NCBI RefSeq assembly: GCF_011759365.1
Contig: NZ_JAARLZ010000002.1
Location: forward strand, 186,001-250,000
Origin: Luteibacter anthropi
GTDB taxonomy: Bacteria > Pseudomonadota > Gammaproteobacteria > Xanthomonadales > Rhodanobacteraceae
Reading direction: 5' to 3'
Length of the DNA stretch: 64,000 nucleotides
Below, piece by piece: positions 52,901-62,401 of this stretch (position 1 is the stretch's first letter; each line of letters opens with the position of its first letter). The notes below the pieces were generated by a model. It saw nothing but the letters and a program-made list of their open reading frames with translations, made no database searches and was not told the DNA's origin. The translations under genes and the position numbers were made by a program.

Positions 52901-55900
52901 CTCGTAGAGCTGGGCATCCGCCAGGGTGGCATTGGCCTGCCGCAACGACACCTGGCTATGTGTCCAGGCAAGGTCGAACACACGATCTGACAGGTGGCGA
53001 TCCCTGTACTTCTCGATGAGCCGCATGCCGCCCTCCCGGGCATCGGCAATGCCTGTCACGAAATCCAGGGTGGCGGTCTGCTCTGGCTCCAGGGTGATGC
53101 GGATGCGTATCGCCACCATGGGATCAAGCACGGCGCCTGCCGTATTGGACAGTCGTTCGACCTCAGGATCCAGCGCGGCGGGTTGCGCCGTCGTGCGGCC
53201 GCGGCCAATGAAGCGCGCCCGGTCGGTTTCATAGGAAATGGCGTCGATGTCGGCATCGTGAACCGCCACCAGATGACACATCCACGGGGGTGCCTCGTCG
53301 GAGGAACGTGGCCGCCTCGTGCATAGCAAAGCCTGCATTTCGGCCACGATTTCCGTGGTGACGAAAAGCTTGCTGAAGGCCGGGTGTGCGGTATCGCCAT
53401 TGGGGGCGGCCAGCACCACCTCGGCATAGCTGGTCAGTTCGACCACGCGTCGTGTCCGGCCGCGGTTAGTGATACGCGTGCGGCGAAGCTCGATATCGTC
53501 CTCGGGCGACACGACGATTTCCGTATGCGTTTCGAATCCTCGGTGACGGACGCGGAACTCGGCCCGGGATTCGGCGAAGATCGCCTCGAAACGTTCGGTT
53601 TCCCGCTTTACGGGCTGGTAGGCCGTGCTCCATACATCACCCGACTCGGGGTCGCGCACATAGCAGAACATGCCATAGTTATCGCGCGTGATGTCTTCAC
53701 GCCATCGCGTCACGGCCATGCCGTTCTGGCGGCTGTAGCCGCCACCGGCGCTGCTGACCATCACGTGGTAACGGCCGTTGGAAAGCAATTGCACCGCAGG
53801 TCGGGGCCGATTCGGATCGGTAAAAAGCCTGAGCCGGGGTTCGGTGGCTACCGTCGTCGGCATGCCCTCGCCCAGACCTCCCACATGCAGGTATTCGTTT
53901 GCCGAGCGCGGAACGCGCTCCTGCAGCAGGAGGCTAGTTGCCATGATGTGCGGGTTGGATTCGAATCGCCGCCTCATGGGTTGCCCGAGCAATACATGAC
54001 CAATGGCCAGTAAGGACATACCCTGATGGTGGGCCATGTACGAGCGCACGATGACGTGGTCGGCTCCTGGTGGCAGTCGGGACGGCGTGTAGTCGATGGC
54101 TTCGTAGAGACCGAAGCGGCCGGCAAGCCCCGCATTGGCGAGCCTGCGCAGGTTGTCCGTGGCCGCCGCTGGCGACACCATCAATGCCAGCACCGTGGCG
54201 TAGGGCGCCACGACCAGGTCGTCTCCCAGGCCACGCTTGAGCCCTAGTCCGGGCACGCCAAACGCCCGGTACTGATAGGTCAGCTGTGCATCAACGGCGT
54301 TATAGCCGGACTCCGATACACCCCAGGGAACGCCGCGTTGCCGCCCATATTCGATCTGGCGGCTTACGGCGGCCCGGCAGGTTTCGTCGAGGAGACTTCC
54401 CTCGTATGAAGGCATCACGAGCATCGGCATCAGGTACTCGAACATGGATCCGGTCCATGAAAGCAGCACCGGGGAGCCGCTCGTGGTCGTAAGCACGCGG
54501 CCTAGCGAGAACCAGCTTTCCTGGGGAACCAGGCCCTGCGCGATGGCCACGAAGGTGGTCAGGCGGGACTCGGACGCCAGCAGGTCGTAAAACGATGCAT
54601 CGGCCGCGTGCCTTTCGACGTCGTAGCCGATGGAGAAGAGATGTCTCTTCTCGTCATAGAGAAAGCGCTGATCCATGACTGCCAGCTCCCCTGCCAGGGC
54701 AGCGGTATGGGCCAGGAGCGCGAGGCGGGATGATGCACTGCCCGCTCTAATCGGATCGATCGTCAGCGAAGAGAGAGTGCTGAGTGACAAGATGGCGTCA
54801 TGACCGTCATCCACATCCTGCCACTGGGCCGCCTCGCCAAGCAGGTCGTCACACTGTGCCGTGATGCGATCGAGCCAGAATGCTGCATCTTCGGAAAGGC
54901 GCTGCGTGAGCACCTTGCGTACGTGTCCGGCTCTTTCCTGCTGCGCCATCGCGAAGGCCAATACGGCCCGCATGGACGTCGGCGGTTCATTCACGTCCTG
55001 CGCAAGCTTGTCTGCCCAGGCCATCACTTCTTTCCTTGCAGCATCCTCGACATGGCTGGACAGAATCGCCACGGCGTCGCGGAGACCCTCGATCGACGAC
55101 ACCCTGAATACGGGTTCGTCCATCAGGCCCAGCAAACCGCGTTGCAGCGTCAGCAGGTGGCCCGCGAGATTGCCGCTGTCTACGCTCGACACGTAGAGAG
55201 GGCGCAACGGGTGCAATGTTTCGGTGTCATACCAGTTGAAGAAGTGCCCGCGATGACGCTCAAGCGCCACCATGGTCGCCAGGGAGGCCGATGTGCGCTC
55301 GAGCAGTCGGCCGAGCCCCAGGTAGCCGAAGTCGTAGGCGGCCAGCCCGGAGAGAAGCCCCAGGCCCATATTGGTGGGAGATGTACGACGGGCCAGGCGC
55401 GACTCGGGATTGAGCTGGAGGTTGTCGGGTGGGAGCCAGTGATTGTCTGCTCCTGCATGCGTCTCGAAAAAAGCCCAGGTACGGCGGGCCAGCTGGCGAA
55501 GCAAGGCATGCTCGGATAGGTTGGGAGCGAACCGGCGCACGATATGTGGCCGGCTGACCCACCATGCAAATACCGGAGAGGCTGCCCACAAAACCAGAAA
55601 AGGCAGTGCCACGGGCAGTACTTCCGGTCTGTGGAGTGCGAGCACACAGACAAGGAAGGCCGCCAACGCGGGGCCACTCCAGAGCACCCGCCAGGGAACG
55701 CCTTGCACGCCCCGCCCCTGCCGCTGGACTTCGCCGGAGGATCGCCATTCGAGGAGATGCCGGTGGCTTACGGTGACACGCCATATCGATCGCAGGATGG
55801 CATCAAGGCTGATCCTGGCTTCGTGAGGCAGCCACGCGATGAACAGCGCGAAGCGCAACACATGTTGCCCGGTCCCCGCCAGGGCGACGCGGCCGTGCTG

Positions 55901-58387
55901 GCCCCAGGCCGTGTCGTCCGGCTTGCGGACGGCATCTACCATGGCCTGTAGCAACGAGGGAATGATCGCGATCGACAGCAGGGCCAGGGTCCAGGTGACG
56001 GCCGGATCGATCAGGAGCCAGCCAGACACCAGGAGAAGCAAGGTGGCGAGCGGCACGAGACTGCGACGGAGGTTGTCGAAAATCTTCCAGCGAGACAGGC
56101 CGCCGAGGTCATTGCGATGCCAGCCTGATGCCGTGGGCACGATGGGAAGCAACCAGGGCATGAGCTGCCAGTCCCCCCGTATCCATCGCTGGTGACGAAG
56201 GCTGTCATCGACGTATCGCTCCGGGATTTCCTCGAACACCAGTACATCGCTGAGCAAGGCAGAGCGGGCAAAGCAGCCCTCGATGAGATCATGGCTGAGC
56301 ACCCGTTCGGGCCTCAGTCGTCCGGCCATCGCCTTCTCAAAGGCATCGATGTCGTAGATGCCCTTGCCGATGAAAGAGCCTTCGTGGAACAGGTCCTGAT
56401 AGACATCCGACACGGCACGCGTATACGGATCGATGCCGGCGTCAGCGCCATACAAGCGGGCATAACGTGAGCGCGCCTGGGCGGGGAGCGCGATTGCCAC
56501 GCGTGGTTGCATGATGCCGTAGCCCTCGGTCACACGCTTCCTCGCGTCGTCGAAAACGGGGCGATTGAGTGGGTGATCCATGGCAGCGATGAGTTGGCGT
56601 GCCGTATCGCGTGGCAGAAGGGTGTCGGTATCCAGCGTGATCACATAGCGCACGGGCGGCAGGCTGCCCAGGTCGCCTGCGACCAGTTCGAACAAATGGT
56701 TGCCCTCGCCACGCAGCAACGCATTTACCGCGGCAAGCTTTCCTCGTTTCCTGTCGGCGCCGATCCAGCGCTGCTCGGTGGCGCTCCATTCACGCGGTCG
56801 GTGAAACAGGTAGAAACGACCCGCAGACGGCTCCGGGTAACGAGCATTCAGTGCGGCAATGGCCTCCTTCGCTTTTTCGATGATCGAGGCATCGCCTGAT
56901 GTGGTCTGTTGATCAGCATCCAGATAGTCGGTGAGCAAGGCGAAATGCAGATTGTCGTCGCGGTTGGCAAGAAAGCGGACCTCCAGCGCATCGACCACAT
57001 CATCGACATCGGAAGGTTTTCCGAGCAGCGTAGGCACGACGACCATGGTGCGTGCCTGGGTTGGAATACCCTTGGTGTAGTCCATGCGTGCCAGCGCATC
57101 CGGCGTGGCTGCCCAGGAGGCAAACACATTGAGCAAGGTCAGGGCCAGTTGGCTGGTAACCACCAGTATTCCGCAGGCCAGCAAGCCGGCTATCCATGCG
57201 GAATGCGCCGGCAGCGCAGCGGTAGTCAGCAGGCCAAGGCCAAGGGATATGCTCAGTACGACGAACAAACCCAGCGAAATACCGACAGGTGCCCTGTCGA
57301 AAAGGCGCCTACAGCGCGAGGCCACCTGACGTCTGACGTCAAGCTGCCTTTCAAGGTCGACGCGACCGGCACCCAGCAGGTGATAACCCACATGACTCGC
57401 CAGCCCATTACCGGATCGAGAGACTTCAATCGCCCTGCGAGCGGTAGCGAGTTCATCACTACTGCCGGTGCGTGCCAGGCGCTCGATGATATGCCGGTAC
57501 TGATCGCGACTGGCAAAGTCCATGCGGGCATAGATACCAGCCGGGTCTTCGCGCAGGCATGCCTCGACGAGGCTTGCCGTTTCGACGAAATCCCTCCAGT
57601 CGATCGTCGACAATGCACGCAGGCTTCCGATGCTGTTTCCCACGGACACCTGTTGGGCGGCCTGCTGCTGGGACTCGATCTGGATCAGGTAATCGATGCT
57701 TCGCCCGGATTCCGCCAGCCGCTGCTCCACCCAACCTAGCGGCATGGCCAGTGCAGGCCCCTGCCCTTGCAGGCGCCGCACGAGTTCGGCAACGAACGGG
57801 GCGCTCATGACCGGTGACGAGCGCGCCATGTCCGCCACGACGAGCACGACGTTCTTCGGGTCAGCAGCCGCCATCCGGGTCATGCTGTCGGCCCAGCGGG
57901 TGGCCCGGCGTCGCCGGGCCCTGTCCAGCACAATGCGCACGGCAATGCGCCTGAGGTTTTCGAGCAGAGCCAGCCTCAGCATGATCGGCACGGCCCATAA
58001 TTCGCCCAGGCTCAGGGGGTGGACGCGCTGGTACGCATCGAGGAACCGCGCCAGGCCGGGTGCATCGATACGACCATCGCCATGGGAAATGACCTCCATG
58101 GCGATGTCATAGACGCGAGGCAGGCCCTGCGAGGGGCCGTCATCCAACTGGGGCAGCTCTCGGCTGTAACCCTTAGGGAGATCCTTGTTGGCGCTACGGA
58201 TCTGTTCCTCGATGAGGTAAAGGTTATCAAGAAGCCACTCGCCGGCGGGCGGCAGCCCTTCACCCTGGCCGCCTGCTGCCATCAGGCTACGGCAGGATTC
58301 CAGGATGATGCGCTCATTATCCGCCAGGCGCGGGAGTAGCCATTCCGGCGAACGCTTCGCAGCCAGCGCATGCCTACGCGCAAGCAC
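49985..58387 (-). CDS. ndvB: Cyclic beta-1,2-glucan synthase (NdvB type; GT84 + glycoamylase-like + GH94)
   Basis: 2800 codons if GTG 58387 is used, but recognisable N-terminal sequence (A-L-R-A-E-L-F-N-T-E-Q-L-E) lies upstream in the same frame, so the real start is earlier; see the short ORF at 58492-58527. Order of parts: N-terminal membrane region; GT84 transferase (D-T-D-T-L-L-P-R-D, R-W-I-R-G-D-W) near residues 550-750; more membrane helices near 775-925; a glycoamylase-like domain about 970-1450; two GH94-related phosphorylase halves to the end, with catalytic D2483 in G-D-W-N-D-G-M-N. The enzyme builds cyclic osmoregulated periplasmic glucans from UDP-glucose, self-primed on the protein. 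These glucans matter for osmotic adaptation and plant interaction. Stands alone. Confidence 0.92.
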   Translation of the reverse strand: MLARRHALAAKRSPEWLLPRLADNERIILESCRSLMAAGGQGEGLPPAGEWLLDNLYLIEEQIRSANKDLPKGYSRELPQLDDGPSQGLPRVYDIAMEVISHGDGRIDAPGLARFLDAYQRVHPLSLGELWAVPIMLRLALLENLRRIAVRIVLDRARRRRATRWADSMTRMAAADPKNVVLVVADMARSSPVMSAPFVAELVRRLQGQGPALAMPLGWVEQRLAESGRSIDYLIQIESQQQAAQQVSVGNSIGSLRALSTIDWRDFVETASLVEACLREDPAGIYARMDFASRDQYRHIIERLARTGSSDELATARRAIEVSRSGNGLASHVGYHLLGAGRVDLERQLDVRRQVASRCRRLFDRAPVGISLGLFVVLSISLGLGLLTTAALPAHSAWIAGLLACGILVVTSQLALTLLNVFASWAATPDALARMDYTKGIPTQARTMVVVPTLLGKPSDVDDVVDALEVRFLANRDDNLHFALLTDYLDADQQTTSGDASIIEKAKEAIAALNARYPEPSAGRFYLFHRPREWSATEQRWIGADRKRGKLAAVNALLRGEGNHLFELVAGDLGSLPPVRYVITLDTDTLLPRDTARQLIAAMDHPLNRPVFDDARKRVTEGYGIMQPRVAIALPAQARSRYARLYGADAGIDPYTRAVSDVYQDLFHEGSFIGKGIYDIDAFEKAMAGRLRPERVLSHDLIEGCFARSALLSDVLVFEEIPERYVDDSLRHQRWIRGDWQLMPWLLPIVPTASGWHRNDLGGLSRWKIFDNLRRSLVPLATLLLLVSGWLLIDPAVTWTLALLSIAIIPSLLQAMVDAVRKPDDTAWGQHGRVALAGTGQHVLRFALFIAWLPHEARISLDAILRSIWRVTVSHRHLLEWRSSGEVQRQGRGVQGVPWRVLWSGPALAAFLVCVLALHRPEVLPVALPFLVLWAASPVFAWWVSRPHIVRRFAPNLSEHALLRQLARRTWAFFETHAGADNHWLPPDNLQLNPESRLARRTSPTNMGLGLLSGLAAYDFGYLGLGRLLERTSASLATMVALERHRGHFFNWYDTETLHPLRPLYVSSVDSGNLAGHLLTLQRGLLGLMDEPVFRVSSIEGLRDAVAILSSHVEDAARKEVMAWADKLAQDVNEPPTSMRAVLAFAMAQQERAGHVRKVLTQRLSEDAAFWLDRITAQCDDLLGEAAQWQDVDDGHDAILSLSTLSSLTIDPIRAGSASSRLALLAHTAALAGELAVMDQRFLYDEKRHLFSIGYDVERHAADASFYDLLASESRLTTFVAIAQGLVPQESWFSLGRVLTTTSGSPVLLSWTGSMFEYLMPMLVMPSYEGSLLDETCRAAVSRQIEYGRQRGVPWGVSESGYNAVDAQLTYQYRAFGVPGLGLKRGLGDDLVVAPYATVLALMVSPAAATDNLRRLANAGLAGRFGLYEAIDYTPSRLPPGADHVIVRSYMAHHQGMSLLAIGHVLLGQPMRRRFESNPHIMATSLLLQERVPRSANEYLHVGGLGEGMPTTVATEPRLRLFTDPNRPRPAVQLLSNGRYHVMVSSAGGGYSRQNGMAVTRWREDITRDNYGMFCYVRDPESGDVWSTAYQPVKRETERFEAIFAESRAEFRVRHRGFETHTEIVVSPEDDIELRRTRITNRGRTRRVVELTSYAEVVLAAPNGDTAHPAFSKLFVTTEIVAEMQALLCTRRPRSSDEAPPWMCHLVAVHDADIDAISYETDRARFIGRGRTTAQPAALDPEVERLSNTAGAVLDPMVAIRIRITLEPEQTATLDFVTGIADAREGGMRLIEKYRDRHLSDRVFDLAWTHSQVSLRQANATLADAQLYEHMATSILYPNLALRSEPGVIAANQRGQSGLWGQAVSGDLPIVLLRISDIARLAIAEQLIRAAAYWRLRGVAVDLVIWNEDSTGYRQALHDALTGLLASGAEASLLDRPGGVFIRAAQPLSHEDRLVMEASACIVVVDSLGSLQEQMERHRLGSRPAPAEPSVWPVRPRGDMPAAISPIGGFSTDGTEYVIELDPGATTPAPWCNVLANPEFGSVVSDSGSAYTWAENAHACRLTPWQNDPVEDASGEALYLRDDISGHAWSPTPWPMRGEGSYTIRHGFGYSVFEHAEGSIQSRLETFVALDAPVKFQVLTLSNHGSESRQLSVTAYVEWVLGDVREKSAMHVVTEIDPMTGALFARNAYNNEFPGRVAFFDIGDPERDLGGDRSEFLGRNGHLSSPLAMRRRNWLNKAGAGLDPCGALRAGVLLAPGESRDVIIRLGMGTTEADARALVQRFRIDGAAASASADIRRYWRDLLGTVQVRTPDPSMDTLANGWLLYQTIASRIWARSGYYQSGGAIGFRDQLQDSMATVHAAPALARKQLLVCASHQFVEGDVLHWWHPPGGRGVRTACSDDYLWLPLATSRYVQTTGDNAVLVEGIEYIEGRVLRAGEESYYDLPRPSGVRATLYDHCVRAIQHAAGRGRHGLPLMGSGDWNDGMNRVGEGGQGESVWLGFFLVHVLHAFIPVARQQGDEAFAEHCHSEARKLSTALETHAWDGEWYRRAWFDDGTPLGSASNDECRIDAIAQSWSVLSGVAPGERQRQAMDALYHHLVDRDNDLIRLLDPPFDQSAMDPGYIKGYVPGVRENGGQYTHAAVWAAMAFAGMGRQDQAWELARMIHPGSHTKNAEAMARYKVEPYVIAADVYSVAPHTGRGGWSWYTGSAGWMYRLVIESLLGFSLEGGKIRIAPCVPSTWKAYEVTYRHGTATYVFQLRPAGEHDVVTLSLDGQGIETGLITLADDGREHRVEVVYASAR

Positions 58388-58491
58388 CTGCCCATGCGCT
58401 TCCAGCTGTTCGGTATTGAAGAGCTCGGCGCGTAACGCGGGCTCACGTTCGATGCGGGTGGAGTTCCGCGTGTTCCGTCGCCAGAACAGGG

Positions 58492-58527
58492 CTATACCCT
58501 CAGGGTAGAGCGGAAAGGAGCAAGCAT
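58492..58527 (-). other. Out-of-frame ATG with strong ribosome site at the ndvB 5' end
   Basis: ATG 58527 has GGAG 7 nt upstream but reads only M-L-A-P-F-R-S-T-L-R-V before TAG. The ndvB frame is open right through this region but has no ATG, GTG or TTG there. One extra base around 58500 would join this ATG to ndvB and supply the conserved N-terminus. Confidence 0.55.
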
Positions 58528-58856
58528 GGTTTGACTCCAGGCAAAGAACGCCAGTCGACGAGGAAGACGGAGCGGCAGGACCGTCGATGCAGATCGAAGT
58601 CCTGAGGCTAAAGAGACAGAAATTTCCCGGCGGGTGAGCCGATGGCAGGCCTGTGGCTGGGAAAGCGGGAGGCGCTAGGCGAGAAGCCTGATCCTAGTTA
58701 TGTGAGTGCCGTGAGACGACCGTGCCGGGCCTGGGAACTCAAGCGAGCTCGCATGCGTAACGGGAAACTACGATTTTCATCACGTCCATGCGATCACTGT
58801 TGTATGCCATAAGGAATTCATGACATGAGACCTATCCGACGAAGCGCCCGACGCCG
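58528..58856. promoter_or_regulatory. 329-bp divergent region between ndvB and the DUF3606 gene
   Basis: No gene seen. Promoters for both neighbours must lie here; I could not assign boxes. Bases 58755-58830 are the most AT-rich part. Confidence 0.4.
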
Positions 58857-59063
58857 ATGAGCGCCGCTCCTCCTTTGGTTCCTTCGCGGCTTGCAGCGCG
58901 CATTGATACCTCGCAAGTATCGGACATTCGTTACTGGACCAGAACGCTTGGCGTTACGCCGAACGATCTTTGCCTTGCAGTTGCTGCGGTCGGAGATATT
59001 CCTGCGGACGTAAGAGCCGAAATTCGTCGACGTAGACGCCTTTTTGCGCCGGGTCGCATCTGA
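58857..59063 (+). CDS. DUF3606 small protein
   Basis: 68 aa. D-T-S-Q-V-S-D-I-R-Y-W-T-R-T-L-G-V-T followed by A-V-A-A-V-G-D-I-P-A-D-V is the DUF3606 pattern, a small helical domain common in Proteobacteria, with no known function. A basic tail (R-R-R-R-R) may bind nucleic acid. No strong ribosome site, so the start could be slightly different. About 290 bp without a gene follow. Confidence 0.65.
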   Translation: MSAAPPLVPSRLAARIDTSQVSDIRYWTRTLGVTPNDLCLAVAAVGDIPADVRAEIRRRRRLFAPGRI

Positions 59064-59357
59064 TCCCACGGGCCGGGCTCGTCCATGAGTCGCTACTCCA
59101 TCGGGAACCGGGATGACAATTCCACGGCACGCGGGGCGTTTCTGGGTATGGGTGGTTACCCTGCCGGTCTCGCGTGACACAGGGGAGTGGTACGGGCTGT
59201 GGTCGGTCTACGAACAACGCCCCGACCTTGAAAAAAATGCCGCCTCTCAACCGTTGATCAGCGGCCGAACCGATGCCTTCTCAGATGAACGGGCCGCCTA
59301 GCCAGTTGTTGCCATCCCCGGCCCGGTCGAGCTGTGAAATGCCACAGGCCCCTCCCC

Positions 59358-59780
59358 TCATCTGGCTTGATTCAGATTGAAGTAACCAAGTGGCGTGCTC
59401 CCCTCAAGCCCCAGGCTGAAATAGGCACCTTCAACCGACGCCCCGATGAGCGGTCCTTTCAGCCACAGATACGCATCGCATATTTCGTTGCGCCCAATCG
59501 TCAGCTTCCCGTTTTCTATTCGATATGAAAGTGGATCGGATACGGGAAAAAAATGCTTGTCCTGGGTTGTCAACGAAATGATCTTCAATGCCTTCCACTC
59601 GCCACCCATGCAGGATGTGGCTTTCCTGTCCGTAAACTCCACTTTGAGAGTGGTAACGACCTTGTGATCAGGATTTTCGACGGATAGATTCCAGCGTCCG
59701 GGAAGATCGCTGGCAAACACTGCACTACAAAACAGGAGACTGGCTACAACGATGCTGGCTGCAAGGGGTAATTTCGTCAT
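59358..59780 (-). CDS. Small exported protein of unknown function
   Basis: 140 aa from ATG 59780, with CAGGAG 9 nt upstream; the TTG three codons earlier is not needed. A Sec signal peptide (L-A-A-S-I-V-V-A-S-L-L-F-C-S-A-V-F-A-S) is followed by a beta-rich domain (G-R-W-N-L-S-V-E-N-P, Y-R-I-E-N-G-K-L-T-I-G) with two Cys (S-C-M-G-G, E-I-C-D-A) that may pair. The pattern recalls small lipocalin- or META-like periplasmic domains, but I cannot name the family. Divergent from the acyltransferase gene. Confidence 0.65.
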   Translation of the reverse strand: MTKLPLAASIVVASLLFCSAVFASDLPGRWNLSVENPDHKVVTTLKVEFTDRKATSCMGGEWKALKIISLTTQDKHFFPVSDPLSYRIENGKLTIGRNEICDAYLWLKGPLIGASVEGAYFSLGLEGSTPLGYFNLNQAR

Positions 59781-60041
59781 GAAGTCCAACTCCTGATAAG
59801 GCCCGCTTCAGGCCTGTTACTGATCCGTACGGCACGTTGAAAGTTTAATTCTCAACAATCTTCGATCCACATTTTGCGGCATCCCCCATGCAATCAAGCC
59901 ATGGATTCGTCATAGAATCAGCCAGCGGCCCTGTACGTCCTGGCGAACAACGTGCGCCTATCGGGCCCCGAATTGAAATCGTACACCCTATCGTTCACGC
60001 CTGGCGGTGCGGACGGGGTCCTTTCACTGATCGAGAACCGC

Positions 60042-61163
60042 ATGCGGGCACCCGTGGAAAAACCTGGAACAAAGACACACTTTCTCGCGCTGGATGGATT
60101 GCGCGGCGTTGCCGCGCTGCTGGTCGTGATCTACCACGTATTCGAAGCCTATTTCCCGGATCAGCCGCTGACCCAACCGGTCAATCACGGTTACCTGGCC
60201 GTCGACTTCTTTTTCCTTCTGTCAGGCTTCGTAATTGCCTACGCCTATGACGATCGGTGGACCACGCTCTCGACGACGGATTTTTTCAAGCGCCGGCTGA
60301 TCCGCCTGCAGCCCATGGTCATCGCTGGAAGTATCGTCGGGGCGATATTTTTCTATCCGCAAGCCAGTGATCTCTACCCGCTCATCGCAGGCACGCCCCT
60401 CTGGCAGCTTCTACTGGTGATGGTCGTGGGATGTACGCTCATACCGCTCACCCCAGGGCTGGATATCCGCGGATGGTCTGAAATGCATCCGCTGAACGGT
60501 CCCGCCTGGTCCCTGTTCTTCGAATATGTCGCCAACATCCTCTACGCACTCGTCTTGCGCCGTCTTTCACGAACTTTCCTTGCCATTCTGACCCTCCTCG
60601 CTGCGGCTCTCCTTGTTCAGGTCGCTGTGTTTGGCGAGAGCGGTACCGTCATCGGCGGCTGGTCGCTCGACGCCACCCAACTGCATATTGGTTTCGCACG
60701 ACTGTTATTTCCCTTCCTGGCCGGGATGCTTCTGATGCGCACTGGCTGGCACGTGCGCCTGCCGGCCGCATTCGGCCTGAGCAGTATGCTGCTGGTCATT
60801 GCCCTTGCCATGCCCCGGCTGGGTGGCAGCGAGCATCCATGGGTAAACGGGGCCTATGAAGCCTTATGCATCATGCTTGTGTTCCCGCTTGTGATCGCCA
60901 TTGGCGCCGGCACGAGGGAACCTGGAAAGGCATCGCTGCGGATCGCGTCCACGCTTGGTCGCCTCTCCTACCCTATCTACATTACGCATTACCCGCTTAT
61001 CTACCTATACCGCGCCTGGGCCCACCGGACCCAGCCGTCTGCCATGATCGGGGCCAGCGTTGGTGCAGGACTGCTGCTGGCGGCCATTGCAATCGCCTGG
61101 TCGCTGACCGTTTTCTACGACGAACCGGTGCGACGCTGGCTGGCCCGAAAGGTACTGCGCTAA
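60042..61163 (+). CDS. OafA/YrhL-type membrane acyltransferase (family 3)
   Basis: 373 aa from ATG 60042; GTG 59952 is a possible longer start. Begins with the family signature F-L-A-L-D-G-L-R-G-V-A-A-L-L-V-V-I-Y-H (the His is catalytic) and has about ten membrane helices, with Y-L-A-V-D-F-F-F-L-L-S-G-F-V-I-A and R-L-I-R-L-Q-P-M. The last helices contain S-Y-P-I-Y-I-T-H-Y-P-L. The family O-acylates lipopolysaccharide, peptidoglycan or exported sugars. Its stop overlaps by 4 bases that of the convergent hydrolase gene. A role in decorating a surface glycan is likely; the target is unknown. Confidence 0.9.
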   Translation: MRAPVEKPGTKTHFLALDGLRGVAALLVVIYHVFEAYFPDQPLTQPVNHGYLAVDFFFLLSGFVIAYAYDDRWTTLSTTDFFKRRLIRLQPMVIAGSIVGAIFFYPQASDLYPLIAGTPLWQLLLVMVVGCTLIPLTPGLDIRGWSEMHPLNGPAWSLFFEYVANILYALVLRRLSRTFLAILTLLAAALLVQVAVFGESGTVIGGWSLDATQLHIGFARLLFPFLAGMLLMRTGWHVRLPAAFGLSSMLLVIALAMPRLGGSEHPWVNGAYEALCIMLVFPLVIAIGAGTREPGKASLRIASTLGRLSYPIYITHYPLIYLYRAWAHRTQPSAMIGASVGAGLLLAAIAIAWSLTVFYDEPVRRWLARKVLR

Positions 61164-62317
61164 CGAGACAGTGTCGCCATGAGCTTTTTGTCCTGTAGCC
61201 AGCCACGTATTGCAACGATGAGTTCAGCCTTGCATTCAACCGGCAGCCAATGGGCTCCGGGCAGGCGGGCAACCGTGAGATCCGCGCAGGAGTCGTGCAT
61301 CGGATTGCCCATGTGGTTGCCAAGGATGGTGTTCATCTGGTCATAGTCTCCATTGACGAACAACACAGGCAAGGACAGCCGCCCTCCGTTTGGTGCTCTA
61401 CCTGCGTAGGCGAGGTTGGCATCGTCGTTCAGGTACCACGAACAGGGACCACGGAAACCGTGGGCTTCGAACGACCGTACCAGGGCATCAAAATCTGCCG
61501 ACGGCCAGAGTTTCCGATCAGGGCTGATAGACGGAGCGCGGTGCTCAGCACCGAAGCGCCCTCCCTTCCGGGTGACTGTCGCGTTCGAGGCGGGCAACCC
61601 GATGTTGTCCGGATCGCCCGAGCGATAGATCGATGCCAGGGACGCCGCCTTGTCGGCATCCAGATCTCCCACCGCTGACGCAAAGTGGGTGTTGTAGTAG
61701 CGATAGTAGTCCCATTGACCATCCGGATACGGGTCACGCGGGTATATGGTGCGGTTGATCAGCGGAATCAGGGTCTGCAACGCGTGCCCGGCAGGAAAAT
61801 ACGGCACCGAGATAAAGACGGCACCACGGCTTCGGGCGGGTTCGTGCGATACGAGCGATCCAACGGTGACGCTGCCCCAGTCATGGCCGATCCAGATCGC
61901 GGGTCGACCACCCAGATGATCATGGAGGGCCGCCATATCCGCGACAACCTGCTCCTGGGTATAGGCGCTGCTTGCCAACGGAATCGAAGAATCGCCATAA
62001 CCACGCATGTCAGGCGCAATGCAACGCCAGCCGTCGGCAGCAAATGCTTCAATCTGCGCGCGCCAGATCAGGCCAAGTTCGGGCCATCCGTGCAGAAAGA
62101 TCATGAGCGGCCCATCTGTAGGGCCTGCTTCAAGGTAATGGGTCGTATGGCGAGCGGTACGAAACGAACGGGAGGCAAAGGTAAGCAAGGCGTTCCCCGT
62201 GCGGTTATGAGTCGAGGCGCAGGCCACAACGCCTGGAAAGTACATGTATGCAGGCTCTCTGCGGCGATCTGCCTTATCGATCATGAGGTTGCAAACGTCA
62301 CTTGCAGGTGAATCCAT
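61160..62317 (-). CDS. Alpha/beta hydrolase, epoxide-hydrolase-like
   Basis: 385 aa from ATG 62317, which has GGTGGAG about 10 nt upstream; ATGs at 62284 and 62245 are alternatives that would suit the usual family length. Oxyanion motif H-G-W-P-E, nucleophile D146 in G-H-D-W-G-S and catalytic H356 in G-A-H-W-L-P. The cap carries tyrosines (W-D-Y-Y-R-Y-Y-N) as in epoxide hydrolases that activate the epoxide oxygen. An Asp nucleophile points to epoxide or haloalkane substrates, not esters. Divergent from a GlxA-type regulator across 84 bp. Confidence 0.85.
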   Translation of the reverse strand: MDSPASDVCNLMIDKADRRREPAYMYFPGVVACASTHNRTGNALLTFASRSFRTARHTTHYLEAGPTDGPLMIFLHGWPELGLIWRAQIEAFAADGWRCIAPDMRGYGDSSIPLASSAYTQEQVVADMAALHDHLGGRPAIWIGHDWGSVTVGSLVSHEPARSRGAVFISVPYFPAGHALQTLIPLINRTIYPRDPYPDGQWDYYRYYNTHFASAVGDLDADKAASLASIYRSGDPDNIGLPASNATVTRKGGRFGAEHRAPSISPDRKLWPSADFDALVRSFEAHGFRGPCSWYLNDDANLAYAGRAPNGGRLSLPVLFVNGDYDQMNTILGNHMGNPMHDSCADLTVARLPGAHWLPVECKAELIVAIRGWLQDKKLMATLSR

Positions 62318-62401
62318 GCAGCGAATCTCCACCTTCGGACTTGACGTGCGCCCGCCAGTTACGCCAATTTCCCGGCCAGAGTCCTCCCGTGGCAGGCCAT
62401 C

